A stretch of DNA of 64,000 nucleotides from JACMOY01 sp038322575 (GTDB taxonomy: Bacteria > Actinomycetota > Actinomycetes > Actinomycetales > Angustibacteraceae). Shown in pieces: positions 8,064 through 16,792 of the stretch. Position numbers and translations under genes: made by a program. Every line of letters begins with the position of its first letter. Position 1 is the stretch's first letter. The stretch covers positions 1 through 64,000 of the forward strand of contig JBBQGB010000006.1 of the NCBI GenBank assembly GCA_038322575.1, written 5' to 3'. The notes under the pieces were generated by a model, which had not been told where the DNA came from, did no database searches, and saw only the letters and a program-made list of their open reading frames with translations.

Positions 8064-9460
8064 GGGGTCCTCGTCGCCGGCGTGAGAGCCGTCAGGCGGT
8101 GCGGCCCGTCGGCCAGCAGGGTGAACAGCTCGTGCCAGGCGCGCACGCCCTCGGCAAGGCGACGGGTGCGCATGAACTCGCCGGGCGCGTGCAGCTTCTC
8201 GTCTGCGGTTGAGAACGAGAAGAACAGCGTCTTGGCGCCCAGCACGTCCTCGAACAGCGTGGTGGCCGGCAGGGTGCCGCCGATGCAGGCGAGCAGCACC
8301 TCCTGGCCGGGGTAGACCCGTTCCAGGGCAACGGTCGCGGCGCGGATGGCGGGGTGGTCGGGCGCGATCGTGTACGCGGGCACGCGCGCCTCGTCGACCT
8401 GGAGGTCGACCCGCACCCCCGGCGGCGCGGCGGCCGTCAGGTGCTCGCAGATGGCGTCCAGGACGAGGTCGGGGTCCTGCCCGGGCACCAGGCGGCACGA
8501 GACGTGCGCGGCGGCACGGTGGGGGATCACCGTGTACTTCCCGCCCGCCTCGACGCCGTTGACCTCCAGGGTCGGCCGCTCCCACAGGCGCTCGAGGGTG
8601 CTGTACCCCGGTTCGCCGAACACGGCGTCGACGCCGAGGTCAGCGGCGTAGGCGTCCTCGTCGAACGCGACCGCGGCGATCTGCTCCCGGCGCGAAGGCG
8701 ACAGCTCGGGGATGCCGGCGTAGAAGCCCGGGACCGCGACGGTGCCGTCCGGGTCGTGCAGCCCGGCGAGCAGGTGCACCAAGGCGTGCAGGGGGTTTCC
8801 GACGGTGCCTCCGTAGCGGCCGGAGTGCAGGTCGTCCCCGGCGCCGGTGACCACCAGGCTCAACGTGGCGAGTCCCTTGGACGCCGTCGAGAGCGAGGGC
8901 TCGCTGGGCCGCCACATGGCACCGTCGGCCGAGATCACCAGGTCGGCGGCCAGCTCGGCGGCGTGGGCGGCGAGATAACCCGGCAGGTGGGGGCTGCCGA
9001 TCTCCTCCTCGCCCTCGATCAGCAGCCTGACGTTCAGCGGCAGGCGACCCTCGCGCTCGAGCAGCGTGCGCAGCAGCGTCACCACCAGGTAGACCGGGCC
9101 CTTGTCGTCCGAGACGCCGCGCCCGCGCAGGACGTCGCCGTCGACCGTCAGCTCGAACGGCGGCGCCACCCACTCGGCCAGGTCACCCGTGGGCTGCACG
9201 TCGTAGTGGCCGTAGACCAGCACGGTGGGTGCGCCGGGTGCGCCCAGCCACTCGCCGCGGACGACAGGGTGCCCGGCGGTGTCCTCGACGCGGCCCGCCA
9301 TCGGCCGCAGGCGGGCGGCGAGCCAGTCGGCCGCAGCCCGCATGGTCTGCGCCGTGGCGTCGCGACTGACGCTCGCGATACCCACCCACTGCGCCAGCTC
9401 GCCGACGTCCAGCGCCTGCACGGCTGCCGCGGTCGGGTCGGACGGTTCAGAAGATGGCAT
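8060..9460 (-). CDS. M20 family metallopeptidase (dipeptidase)
   Basis: A 466-residue M20 peptidase of the dipeptidase/carnosinase-like branch. Metal ligands and catalytic residues are in place: VYGHYDVQP near residue 83 (His, Asp), GRGVSDDKGPVYL near 118 (bridging Asp), LIEGEEEIGSPHL near 150 (catalytic and metal Glu), then the dimerisation insert and a final ACIGGTLPATTLFED region. Members cleave dipeptides, including beta-alanyl and N-acyl substrates. The ATG lies 14 bases inside the end of the SDR gene, and the stop overlaps the M19 start, so the gene is a tightly coupled part of the leftward operon. It is cytoplasmic by absence of a leader. Confidence 0.9.
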   Translation of the reverse strand: MPSSEPSDPTAAAVQALDVGELAQWVGIASVSRDATAQTMRAAADWLAARLRPMAGRVEDTAGHPVVRGEWLGAPGAPTVLVYGHYDVQPTGDLAEWVAPPFELTVDGDVLRGRGVSDDKGPVYLVVTLLRTLLEREGRLPLNVRLLIEGEEEIGSPHLPGYLAAHAAELAADLVISADGAMWRPSEPSLSTASKGLATLSLVVTGAGDDLHSGRYGGTVGNPLHALVHLLAGLHDPDGTVAVPGFYAGIPELSPSRREQIAAVAFDEDAYAADLGVDAVFGEPGYSTLERLWERPTLEVNGVEAGGKYTVIPHRAAAHVSCRLVPGQDPDLVLDAICEHLTAAAPPGVRVDLQVDEARVPAYTIAPDHPAIRAATVALERVYPGQEVLLACIGGTLPATTLFEDVLGAKTLFFSFSTADEKLHAPGEFMRTRRLAEGVRAWHELFTLLADGPHRLTALTPATRTP

Positions 9461-10148
9461 GGCCGCCGTCGATCGACAGCGTCTGCCCGGTGACCCACGA
9501 CGACGCCTCGGCGGTGAAGAAGCGCACGCCGTTGGCGATGTCGTCGGCGGTGCCCAGCCGACGGACGGCGATCCCGTCGACGAGCTCGCGCTGACCCTGC
9601 TCGCCGTAGCTCTCCCACTGCTTCTGGGTCGAGGGGTTCGACAGGACGAAGCCGGGGGCGATGCAGTTGACGGTGATGCCGAACCGGCCGAGCTCGTGGG
9701 CGGTCTGCCGGGTGAGCCCGATCTGGCCGGCCTTCGCACTCGCGTAGGCCTGGATGCCGGTCAGGCTGACGCTGCGTCCGGCGCCGGAGGAGATGTTGAC
9801 GATGCGGCCCCAGCCACCGGCCTTCATGCCCGGGACGACGGCGCGGGTGCAGTTGAAGGTGCTGGTGAGGTTGGCGTCGACGACGGCGCGCCAGTCGGCG
9901 TCCGTGACGTTCTCGAGCGGGCGGCCGGTCTGCCCGACGACACCGCCCGCGTTGTTCACCAGGACGTCGACCCGGCCGACCTCGGCGACGAACGCGCTGA
10001 CCGCTGCGGAGTCGGTCACGTCGAGCGTGTCCTTGTCGACGCCGTGCACCGTGGCGCCCTCGGTCTGCAGCATCGCCGCGATCGCCGCTCCGATCCCGTG
10101 GGCGGTGCCGGTGACCAGCGCCACCCGGCCGCTCAGCCCGCCGCTCAC
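9447..10148 (-). CDS. SDR family NAD(P)-dependent oxidoreductase
   Basis: A classical short-chain dehydrogenase/reductase of 233 residues. The cofactor motif is VTGTAHGIGAA at the N-terminus, followed by LDVTD and NNAGGVVGQ. The catalytic residues are in NISSGAG (Ser) and QAYASAKAG (Tyr near 134 and Lys). The end carries TGQTLSIDGGHAIF. The substrate cannot be read, but the setting in a peptide/amide operon behind a PanE-like dehydrogenase suggests oxidation of a hydroxy acid or alcohol freed by hydrolysis. The GTG start overlaps the stop of the fusion gene upstream as GTGA, which is why this start was chosen over longer readings. Confidence 0.9.
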   Translation of the reverse strand: MSGGLSGRVALVTGTAHGIGAAIAAMLQTEGATVHGVDKDTLDVTDSAAVSAFVAEVGRVDVLVNNAGGVVGQTGRPLENVTDADWRAVVDANLTSTFNCTRAVVPGMKAGGWGRIVNISSGAGRSVSLTGIQAYASAKAGQIGLTRQTAHELGRFGITVNCIAPGFVLSNPSTQKQWESYGEQGQRELVDGIAVRRLGTADDIANGVRFFTAEASSWVTGQTLSIDGGHAIF

Positions 10149-12268
10149 CTCGCCCCCCCGGCGAGAGCGCGCTCGACGACGGCCGCGACGGCCAGCAGGT
10201 CGGCGTCGCCGCCCCGGCGGCCGGCCAGCTGCAGCCCGACGGGCAGGCCGTCGCCGTCGTGACCGCAGGGCACCGAGATTGCCGGTTGACCGGTCAGGTT
10301 CGCGCTCTCGGTGAACAGTCCTTCGATCTCGCCGTCGGGCGAGTCCAGCACCGGGGTGTCGACCGGGGCGGTGAAGGCGACGACGGGCCCCAGCAGGGCG
10401 TCGACGCCGTCCAGCAAGGCGTCCGCGGCCGGCATCAGGCTCGCCCGCTCGGCGAGCGCCGCCTCGTAGGCAGCGCGGTCGACCTGCTCGCCGGCCCGCA
10501 GCAGCCGCTCTGTGTCGGGCGAGAAGTGACCAGGATCGTTCTGCGCCAGGGGTCCCAGCTCGGCCCACGCCTCGTGCAGGATGATCGGCCCGAACGTGTC
10601 GTGCAGGGCCCGCAGGGGGGCGGCGTCCCGCTCGACCACCACCACTCCCGCGCTGCGCAGCCGTGCCACGGCGTCCAGCAGCGCGTCCCGGACCCCCGGC
10701 TGCACGCGGGGGTCGCCCAGCTCGGCGACGAGGACGCCGACCCGCACCGCGGCGGGTTCAGGGGCGGCCGCCACGCCCGAGATCGCCGCGAACACCGCGG
10801 CCGTGGTCGCGACGTCGGCGGCGATCACCCCGACGTGGTCCAGGCTCGGCGACAGCGCCTGCACCCCCTCGACGGGCACGACCCCGAAGCCGGGCTTGAA
10901 GCCGACGACCCCGCAGTACGCCGCAGGGATGCGGATCGACCCACCGGTGTCGGTGCCGAGCGCGGCCGGGCACACGCCGGCGCCGACCAGGGCGGCCGAG
11001 CCGCCGCTGGACCCGCCCGCGGTGCGCGAGGGGTCGGCGGGGTTGCGGGCCTCGGGCAGGTCGGGGTGCGGCGCCCCCGCGGCGTACTCCAGCAGCGAGG
11101 ACGTCGCGAAGACGTCGGCGCCGGCCGCACGCAGCAGCCGCACCACGGGTGCGTCGTGGCCGGACGGCGGCCCCGCCATCGCGCGCGGGTTGCCGTTGCC
11201 GCGGGGCCGGCCCGCGACGTCGATCATGCCCTTGACCGCGACGGCGACCCCGTGCAGCGGGCCGGACGCGGCGCGCGGTGGCGCGGGCAGGGCGTCGACC
11301 ACGGCGTGCAGGGGACGGCCGAGCCGCTCGAGCCGCTCGTAGGTCGCGAGCAGGTCCAGGTTCGCGACCTCGCAGGTGCGCTCACCGCGCTCGATCGCCT
11401 TGATCAGCGCCCCGACGTACGCCGTCAGCGGGCCGGCGAGGCCGTCCAGCAGGTCGTCGACCTCGGTCTTGCGCCGACGCACCGTCAGGTCGCGGTAGAT
11501 GCCGGTGTGGCTCTTGGCGCTGGCCCGGTTGAAGGTGACGAGCCGCTCGATCGACCCCTCGAGGTCGGCCGGGTCGAACCCGTCGAACGCCTGCGGCGGT
11601 ACGGGCGCCTGGGCCAGCACCTCGCGGGCGAGGGCGAGCATCAGCGGCCGGTACTGCTGCGTGGCGAGGGCGTCGGCGATCGACAGGTCGGACACCGCCG
11701 TCGCGAAGAGCATGGCGCCGTAGGCCTCCTTCGCCCACAGGTAGCCGACGATGTTGTCGGTGGCCTGCGCCCAGGGCAGCACCTCGGCAAGCTCGCGGAC
11801 GCGGTCGGTGACGGGGCCGGACGGCTCGCCGACGCGGAAGGTCGCGACGTTGCCCTGCATGATGACCCCGGGCTCGAGGTAGTCGGCTCCGAAGTTCACG
11901 AAGCCGACCACGACCCGCTCCGCCCCCACCTCGGCCGCGATGGCGTCCGAGGTCAGGCCGTTCTGCAGTGACAGCACGTAGCCGTCCGGCGCCAGCCGGT
12001 CGCGCAGCAGCGCGGCGGCCGCGGCGGTGTGGTGGGACTTGACGGCGATGATCGCGCGGTCGACCACCGGCGGCAGGTCACCGGGCAGCACCGCGCGCGC
12101 CGGCACGGTGAACTCCTCGACCGGACCGGTGACGCGCAGCCCGTGCGCGTTGACCGCCGCGACGTGGTCGGCGTCGACGTCGCACAGCAGGACGTCGTGC
12201 CCCGCGCGCAGCAGGTGGGCTCCCACCGTTCCGCCGATGGCCCCGGCTCCGATGACGGTGATCTGCAC
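10145..12268 (-). CDS. PanE/ApbA-like dehydrogenase fused to an amidase-signature hydrolase
   Basis: One uninterrupted 707-residue frame joins two enzymes. Residues 1 to about 315 are a ketopantoate-reductase-family dehydrogenase with VIGAGAIGG for NAD(P) and AVKSHHT with a conserved lysine. A C-terminal helical part contains KSHTGIYRDL and KTEVDD. The usual Lys-x-x-x-Asn of PanE reads KEAYG here, so the substrate-binding Asn is absent and this is not canonical PanE. From about 325 to 707 comes an amidase-signature domain with an intact Ser-Ser-Lys triad: Lys in AVKGMID, cis-Ser in GGSSGGSA and nucleophile in TDTGGSIRIPA. Both halves look full-length. It is first in the leftward operon, next to the divergent control region. 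The fusion implies that one half makes the other's substrate. Confidence 0.9.
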   Translation of the reverse strand: MQITVIGAGAIGGTVGAHLLRAGHDVLLCDVDADHVAAVNAHGLRVTGPVEEFTVPARAVLPGDLPPVVDRAIIAVKSHHTAAAAALLRDRLAPDGYVLSLQNGLTSDAIAAEVGAERVVVGFVNFGADYLEPGVIMQGNVATFRVGEPSGPVTDRVRELAEVLPWAQATDNIVGYLWAKEAYGAMLFATAVSDLSIADALATQQYRPLMLALAREVLAQAPVPPQAFDGFDPADLEGSIERLVTFNRASAKSHTGIYRDLTVRRRKTEVDDLLDGLAGPLTAYVGALIKAIERGERTCEVANLDLLATYERLERLGRPLHAVVDALPAPPRAASGPLHGVAVAVKGMIDVAGRPRGNGNPRAMAGPPSGHDAPVVRLLRAAGADVFATSSLLEYAAGAPHPDLPEARNPADPSRTAGGSSGGSAALVGAGVCPAALGTDTGGSIRIPAAYCGVVGFKPGFGVVPVEGVQALSPSLDHVGVIAADVATTAAVFAAISGVAAAPEPAAVRVGVLVAELGDPRVQPGVRDALLDAVARLRSAGVVVVERDAAPLRALHDTFGPIILHEAWAELGPLAQNDPGHFSPDTERLLRAGEQVDRAAYEAALAERASLMPAADALLDGVDALLGPVVAFTAPVDTPVLDSPDGEIEGLFTESANLTGQPAISVPCGHDGDGLPVGLQLAGRRGGDADLLAVAAVVERALAGGAR

Positions 12269-12388
12269 GGCGCGAGCATGGCAGCGCGCTCAGCCGTCAC
12301 GCAACAGTTACATACGAGTGATTGACAACTGAGATAGCAGCATTAGGTTTGAGCTGTCGTCCATTTCCGAGCCTGCTGGAGGCCCCCC
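12269..12388. promoter_or_regulatory. Divergent control region of the peptide/amide locus
   Basis: This 120-base gap separates the two operons and is the most A+T-rich stretch nearby. Rightward, TTGACA (12322-12327), 16 bases and TAGGTT (12344-12349) make a good -35/-10 pair, giving a leader of about 33 bases ahead of the GTG at 12389, which has GGAGG six bases upstream. The leftward promoter is not clear to me. The -35 box overlaps bases that would serve the other direction, so a regulator bound here could control both operons. No regulator gene is part of either operon. Confidence 0.6.
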
Positions 12389-13936
12389 GTGCGCAAGTCC
12401 CTCTCCGCGGTCGCCGCGTTGGCCGTCCTGGCCACGGGCCTGGCTGCCTGCGGCAGCGCGAGCACCCCGTCCACCTCCGGCGCGGCCGCCAAGGGTGGCG
12501 ACCTGGTGATCGTCCGTCCCGGTGACTCGGTGTCGATGGACAACACCATGGTCTTCAGCAACGCCTCGATCTGGGTCTTCCAGCAGATGCTCGAGTCGCT
12601 GTTCGAGGTCACCCCCGACGGCAAGGACGTCAAGCCCCTGCTGGCCGAGAGCTACACGACGTCGGCCGACAAGCTGACCTGGACCTTCAAGCTCAAGCAG
12701 GGCGTGACCTTCAGCAACGGCTCGCCGATGACGTCGGCCGACGTGAAGTTCTCGCTCGACAAGGCCCGCGGCACCAAGGGGGGTTGGGAGTTCCTCGACG
12801 TCGCCATCGACAAGGTCGACGCACCCGACCCGGCCACGGTCGTCGTCACGACCAAGTACCCGTGGGCGCCGCTGCTCGCGGACCTCGCGAACTTCAGCAA
12901 CGCGATCATCCCCAAGGACTACGCCGGCAAGTCCAAGGACGAGTTCTACACGGCGCCGATCGGCACCGGCCCGTTCGTCTGGGACCACTGGAACAAGGGC
13001 AGCGAGATCAAGCTCAAGAAGAACCCGAAGTACTGGGACACCGGCAAGCCCTCGCTCGACAGCGTGACGTGGAAGCTCGTCCCCGACGACAACTCGCGCA
13101 ACGTGCAGATCCAGGGTGGTCAGGCGCAGATCAACGAGAGCCCGCCGTTCTCGAGCATCGACCAGCTCAAGGGCCAGCCCGGCGTGAAGGTCGACCTGTT
13201 CCCCTCGACCCGGACCGACTACATCATGATGAACCACCTCAAGAAGCCGTACGACGACGTGCACGTGCGCCGCGCCATCTCGTACGCGATCGACCGGCAG
13301 GCCCTGGTCAAGACGCTGCTGTTCGGCAACGGCACCGTCGCCAACTCGTTCCTGATGCCCGGGGTGCCCTACTACGACAAGAACACGCCGGGCATCCAAT
13401 ACGACATGGCCAAGGCCAAGGAGGAGCTGGCGCAGTCCTCGGTGCCGAACGGGTTCGAGACCACGTTCCTCGCCTCGTCCGGTGACAACACCGACCAGGC
13501 CCTCGCGCAGGTGCTCCAGTCCTCGCTGAAGCAGCTGGGGATCACGCTGAAGATCCAGAACGTCGACCCCAGCGCGGCGCACGACCTGCAGAACGACCTC
13601 AAGTACGAGATCAGCCACTCGTACTGGACGATGGACATCGCCGACCCGGATGAGCTGGTGACGTTCGCGGTCGACCCCGAGGCCGGCAGCCACTCGTTCA
13701 TGACCTCGTACAACAACCCGAAGGTGATCGCGGACGTCAAGGCGGCCCAGAAGTCCTTCGACCCGGCCGAGCGGCAGAAGCTGTACACGTCGATCCAGAA
13801 GCAGGCCGCGGACGACGCGTTCATGGCGTTCCTGTACTACCAGCCGTTCAGCTACGCGACGAGCGACAAGGTGAAGGGTTTCGTCGCCCTGCCGACCGGC
13901 AACTACCACCTCGAGGACGTCACCCTCAGCAAGTAG
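12389..13936 (+). CDS. Peptide/opine ABC transporter substrate-binding lipoprotein (SBP family 5)
   Basis: A 515-residue family 5 extracellular binding protein. The N-terminus is a lipoprotein signal (VRKSLSAVAALAVLATG, then LAACGSAS) with the lipobox cysteine near residue 21. The mature part shows the family pattern: DNTMVFSNASIWVFQQMLE, LAESYTTSADKLTWTFKLK, GVTFSNGSPMTSADVKFSL and VRRAISYAIDRQALV. The GTG start has GGAGG six bases upstream. It is first in the rightward operon, followed by two permeases and two ATPases, which makes a full Dpp/Opp-type importer. Such proteins bind di- to oligopeptides, opines or related amides; the ligand cannot be read from sequence. Confidence 0.93.
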   Translation: MRKSLSAVAALAVLATGLAACGSASTPSTSGAAAKGGDLVIVRPGDSVSMDNTMVFSNASIWVFQQMLESLFEVTPDGKDVKPLLAESYTTSADKLTWTFKLKQGVTFSNGSPMTSADVKFSLDKARGTKGGWEFLDVAIDKVDAPDPATVVVTTKYPWAPLLADLANFSNAIIPKDYAGKSKDEFYTAPIGTGPFVWDHWNKGSEIKLKKNPKYWDTGKPSLDSVTWKLVPDDNSRNVQIQGGQAQINESPPFSSIDQLKGQPGVKVDLFPSTRTDYIMMNHLKKPYDDVHVRRAISYAIDRQALVKTLLFGNGTVANSFLMPGVPYYDKNTPGIQYDMAKAKEELAQSSVPNGFETTFLASSGDNTDQALAQVLQSSLKQLGITLKIQNVDPSAAHDLQNDLKYEISHSYWTMDIADPDELVTFAVDPEAGSHSFMTSYNNPKVIADVKAAQKSFDPAERQKLYTSIQKQAADDAFMAFLYYQPFSYATSDKVKGFVALPTGNYHLEDVTLSK

Positions 13937-13977
13937 CCAAACCCCCACGACCGGCTGAGACGAAGGGCACGGGCAGC

Positions 13978-14919
13978 ATGAGGCACCTGGCGTACGTCGC
14001 GAGACGGCTGGTGGCTCTGCTGCCCGTGCTCTTCGGCATCAGCCTGATCGTCTTCTTCATGATCCACCTGGTGCCGGGCGACCCGGCCAAGACGCTGCTG
14101 GGCATCCGTGCCACCGACGAGTCGGTGGCCGCGCTGCACAAGGCCTTCGGGCTCGACAAGCCCCTGTGGCAGCAGTACCTCGCGTTCATGGGCCGGCTGC
14201 TGCACGGCGACCTCGGTCGCTCGTTCTTCTACAACGTCGACGTGAGCGAGCTGGTCTCCGGCCGGTTCCCGGCGACGGCGTGGCTGATCGTGTCGGCCGT
14301 CCTGCTGTCACTGCTGATCAGCATCCCGCTGGCGGTGCTCGCGGCGAGCCGTCGCGACAGCGCCCTCGACCACCTGATCCGGGCGGTCCCGCTCGTCGGC
14401 CTGGGGATGCCGGCATTCTGGGTCGGCATCATGCTGGTGCTGCTCTTCGCCCTGAAGCTGCGGCTGTTCCCCGTGTCAGGTTTCGGTGACGACGTCGTCG
14501 GTCACCTGCACTCGATCGCCCTGCCCGCGCTGACGATCGCGCTGGCGCTGACGCCGATCCTGGTGCGCAGCCTGCGCACCTCGATGATCGCCGTCCTCGA
14601 CAGCGACTACGTCGTCACCGCCCGCGCCAAGGGACTCAGCCACCGGCGGGTGATCCTCGGCCACGCCCTGCGCAACGCCGCCGTCTCGTCGGTCACGGTC
14701 CTCGGGGTCAACGTCGCGTACCTGGTGGGCAGCACGTTGATCGTCGAGCGCGTGTTCGCCCTGCCCGGCATCGGCACCCTGATGCTGGACGCCATCAACA
14801 ACCGCGACTTCGCCGTCGTCCAGGGAGTAACGCTGGTGTTCGCCGTCACCGTGGTGGCCATCAACCTGCTCACCGACCTGGCGCACGCGGCGCTCGACCC
14901 CCGAGTCGAGCTCGCATGA
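13978..14919 (+). CDS. ABC transporter permease, DppB/OppB type
   Basis: A 313-residue inner-membrane permease with six predicted membrane segments. It opens with RHLAYVARRLVALLPVLFGI, the typical first helix of DppB-like proteins, followed by MIHLVPGDPA. The cytoplasmic EAA-type coupling loop reads DSDYVVTARAKGLSHRRVI. It forms the channel with the next gene product, and the last four bases (ATGA) overlap that gene's start. A leader gap of 41 bases separates it from the binding-protein gene, enough for a mild processing or attenuation site, although none is obvious. Confidence 0.93.
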   Translation: MRHLAYVARRLVALLPVLFGISLIVFFMIHLVPGDPAKTLLGIRATDESVAALHKAFGLDKPLWQQYLAFMGRLLHGDLGRSFFYNVDVSELVSGRFPATAWLIVSAVLLSLLISIPLAVLAASRRDSALDHLIRAVPLVGLGMPAFWVGIMLVLLFALKLRLFPVSGFGDDVVGHLHSIALPALTIALALTPILVRSLRTSMIAVLDSDYVVTARAKGLSHRRVILGHALRNAAVSSVTVLGVNVAYLVGSTLIVERVFALPGIGTLMLDAINNRDFAVVQGVTLVFAVTVVAINLLTDLAHAALDPRVELA

Positions 14920-15770
14920 GCACGCTCGTGGCGGACACCGCGCCCCGCAGCCTGCGCTCGAAGCGCTCGCTGCGGATGAACGCCACCTTGGCGTCGGGTC
15001 TGACGCTGCTCGGGCTGATCGTCCTGGCGGGCCTGCTCGCCCCGCTGATCACCAGCTGGGACCCGATCGCCCAGGACCTCACGAAGTCACTGCAGTCCCC
15101 GGGCGACGGGCACCTGCTCGGCACCGACCAGCTCGGCCGTGACGTCTTCGCCCGCCTGCTGTACGGCACCCGGGTGGACCTGAGGGTGGGCGCCCTGGCG
15201 GTGCTCTTCCCGTTCGTGATCGGTGGCACGCTCGGCCTGGTCGCCGGGTGGCGCGGCGGCTGGTTCGACAAGGTGCTGATGCGCCTGGTCGACATCGTCG
15301 TGGCGATCCCCTACCTGGTGCTGGTGATCGCGCTGGTCTTCGCCCTCGGCGCCGGCACGCGCAGCATCTACATCGCCATCACCGCCGTCGGCTGGGTCGC
15401 CTACGCCCGCATCGTCCGCGGTGAGGTGCTGGTGGCCAAGGAGCAGGAGTACGCGCTCGCCGCCCGGGCCAGCGGGCTGCCGACGCACCGGATCCTGCTG
15501 CGGCACCTGCTGCCGAACGTCGTGCTGCAGGCCTTCGTGTTCTCGATGAGCGACGTGGTCCTGTCGATCCTCGGCATCGTCACCCTCGGCTACCTCGGTC
15601 TGGGCGTGCCACAACCCACCCCCGACTGGGGCTCGATGATCCAGGAGGGGCAGGCCTTCATCTTCACCAAGTGGTACCTCGCAGCCGTCCCGGGGCTGGC
15701 TGTGGTCGTCACCGGTCTGGCCCTCGCGCTGATCGCCGACGGCTTCGTGCACCGCAGCGGGCGCCGATGA
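14916..15770 (+). CDS. ABC transporter permease, DppC/OppC type
   Basis: The 284-residue partner permease. After a cytoplasmic N-terminus comes the OppC_N helix (NATLASGLTLLGLIVLAGLL), then PLITSWDP and HLLGTDQLGRDVFARLLYGT, which are hallmark stretches of DppC. The coupling loop is KEQEYALAARASGLPTHRI. It starts in an ATGA overlap with the DppB-type gene and ends in an ATGA overlap with the first ATPase gene, so the four transporter genes downstream of the binding protein are made in fixed proportion. Confidence 0.93.
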   Translation: MSTLVADTAPRSLRSKRSLRMNATLASGLTLLGLIVLAGLLAPLITSWDPIAQDLTKSLQSPGDGHLLGTDQLGRDVFARLLYGTRVDLRVGALAVLFPFVIGGTLGLVAGWRGGWFDKVLMRLVDIVVAIPYLVLVIALVFALGAGTRSIYIAITAVGWVAYARIVRGEVLVAKEQEYALAARASGLPTHRILLRHLLPNVVLQAFVFSMSDVVLSILGIVTLGYLGLGVPQPTPDWGSMIQEGQAFIFTKWYLAAVPGLAVVVTGLALALIADGFVHRSGRR

Positions 15771-16792
15771 GCGCCCTGCTCGAGCTGCACGATCTCGACG
15801 TCGAGATCCCGCTGCCCGACGGCACCCTGCACGCGGTGCGGGGTGTCTCGCTGACGGCGTCGGCCGGTGAGTCCGTCGGGCTGGTCGGCGAGTCCGGCTC
15901 CGGCAAGAGCCTGACCCTGCGGGCGGCGATGGACCTGCTGCCGGTGCCCGCGCGGGTCAGCGGCGGCAGCATCGTCGTCGACGGGGTCGACGTGACCGGG
16001 ATGAGCCCGGCCCGTCGGCGCGAGCACCTGTCGTCGGTGATGTCGATGATCTTCCAGGACTCGCTCACCGCCCTGAACCCCACGATGCGCATCGGCGACC
16101 AGGTGGCCGAGGTGCCGCTGCGCCGGCTGGGTCGGTCGCGGTCCGAGGCGCACACGCGCGCGGTCGAGCTGCTCGACCAGGTCGGGATCAAGGACCCCGA
16201 ACGCCGGTACCGCGCGTACCCGCACGAGCTGTCCGGCGGTATGCGCCAACGGGTCTGCATCGCGATCGCGCTGTCCGCCGACCCGGGGCTGATCCTCGCC
16301 GACGAGCCGACCACGGCGCTGGACGTGACGATCCAGGCCCAGGTGCTCGCCGTCCTGGACGGACTGCGTCGCGACCGCGGCGTCGGCCTGGTGCTGGTCA
16401 CCCACGACCTGGCTGTGGTCAGCGGCACCTGCGAGCAGCTGAACGTCATGTACGGCGGGCGCATCGTCGAGCACGGGCGCACGGCCGAGCTGCTCGCCTC
16501 GGCCCGCCACCCCTACACCGCGGCGCTGCTGCGCTCGGTGCCCGACCCCGACCTGCCCGTGCACCGGCTGCTCACCATCGCCGGTGCGCCACCGGACCTC
16601 ATGCAGCCGATCACCGGCTGCTCGTTCGCGCCGCGCTGCCCCGCGGTGATCGACCGCTGCGCGAGCGAGCTGCCGCCGCTGCGCTCGATCCACCACGGCC
16701 GGTCCAGCGCCTGCTGGCGCTCGCACGAGCCCGAGCAGTGGGTGAGCTCCCTGGAGACCACCGACTCGACCGCGGACGGGGTGCGGACGTGA
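15767..16792 (+). CDS. ABC transporter ATP-binding protein, DppD/OppD type
   Basis: A 341-residue ATPase energising the importer. It contains Walker A GESGSGKSLT, the Q-loop FQDSLTALNP, signature LSGGMRQRV, Walker B LILADEPTTALD and the switch histidine in LVTHDLAVV. After residue 280 it carries the C-terminal oligopeptide extension, with the cysteine-rich CSFAPRCPAVIDRC typical of DppD/OppD (an iron-sulfur motif in some members). The ATG overlaps the previous stop as ATGA and the stop overlaps the next GTG start as GTGA. Confidence 0.93.
   Translation: MSALLELHDLDVEIPLPDGTLHAVRGVSLTASAGESVGLVGESGSGKSLTLRAAMDLLPVPARVSGGSIVVDGVDVTGMSPARRREHLSSVMSMIFQDSLTALNPTMRIGDQVAEVPLRRLGRSRSEAHTRAVELLDQVGIKDPERRYRAYPHELSGGMRQRVCIAIALSADPGLILADEPTTALDVTIQAQVLAVLDGLRRDRGVGLVLVTHDLAVVSGTCEQLNVMYGGRIVEHGRTAELLASARHPYTAALLRSVPDPDLPVHRLLTIAGAPPDLMQPITGCSFAPRCPAVIDRCASELPPLRSIHHGRSSACWRSHEPEQWVSSLETTDSTADGVRT

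Noticed and set aside
12308..13948. A 546-residue frame antisense to the peptide-binding lipoprotein gene
   Set aside because: It has no recognisable motif and is rich in Arg, Val, His and Asp, as expected for a shadow of a high-GC gene. The opposite strand has a signal peptide, family motifs and a ribosome site.
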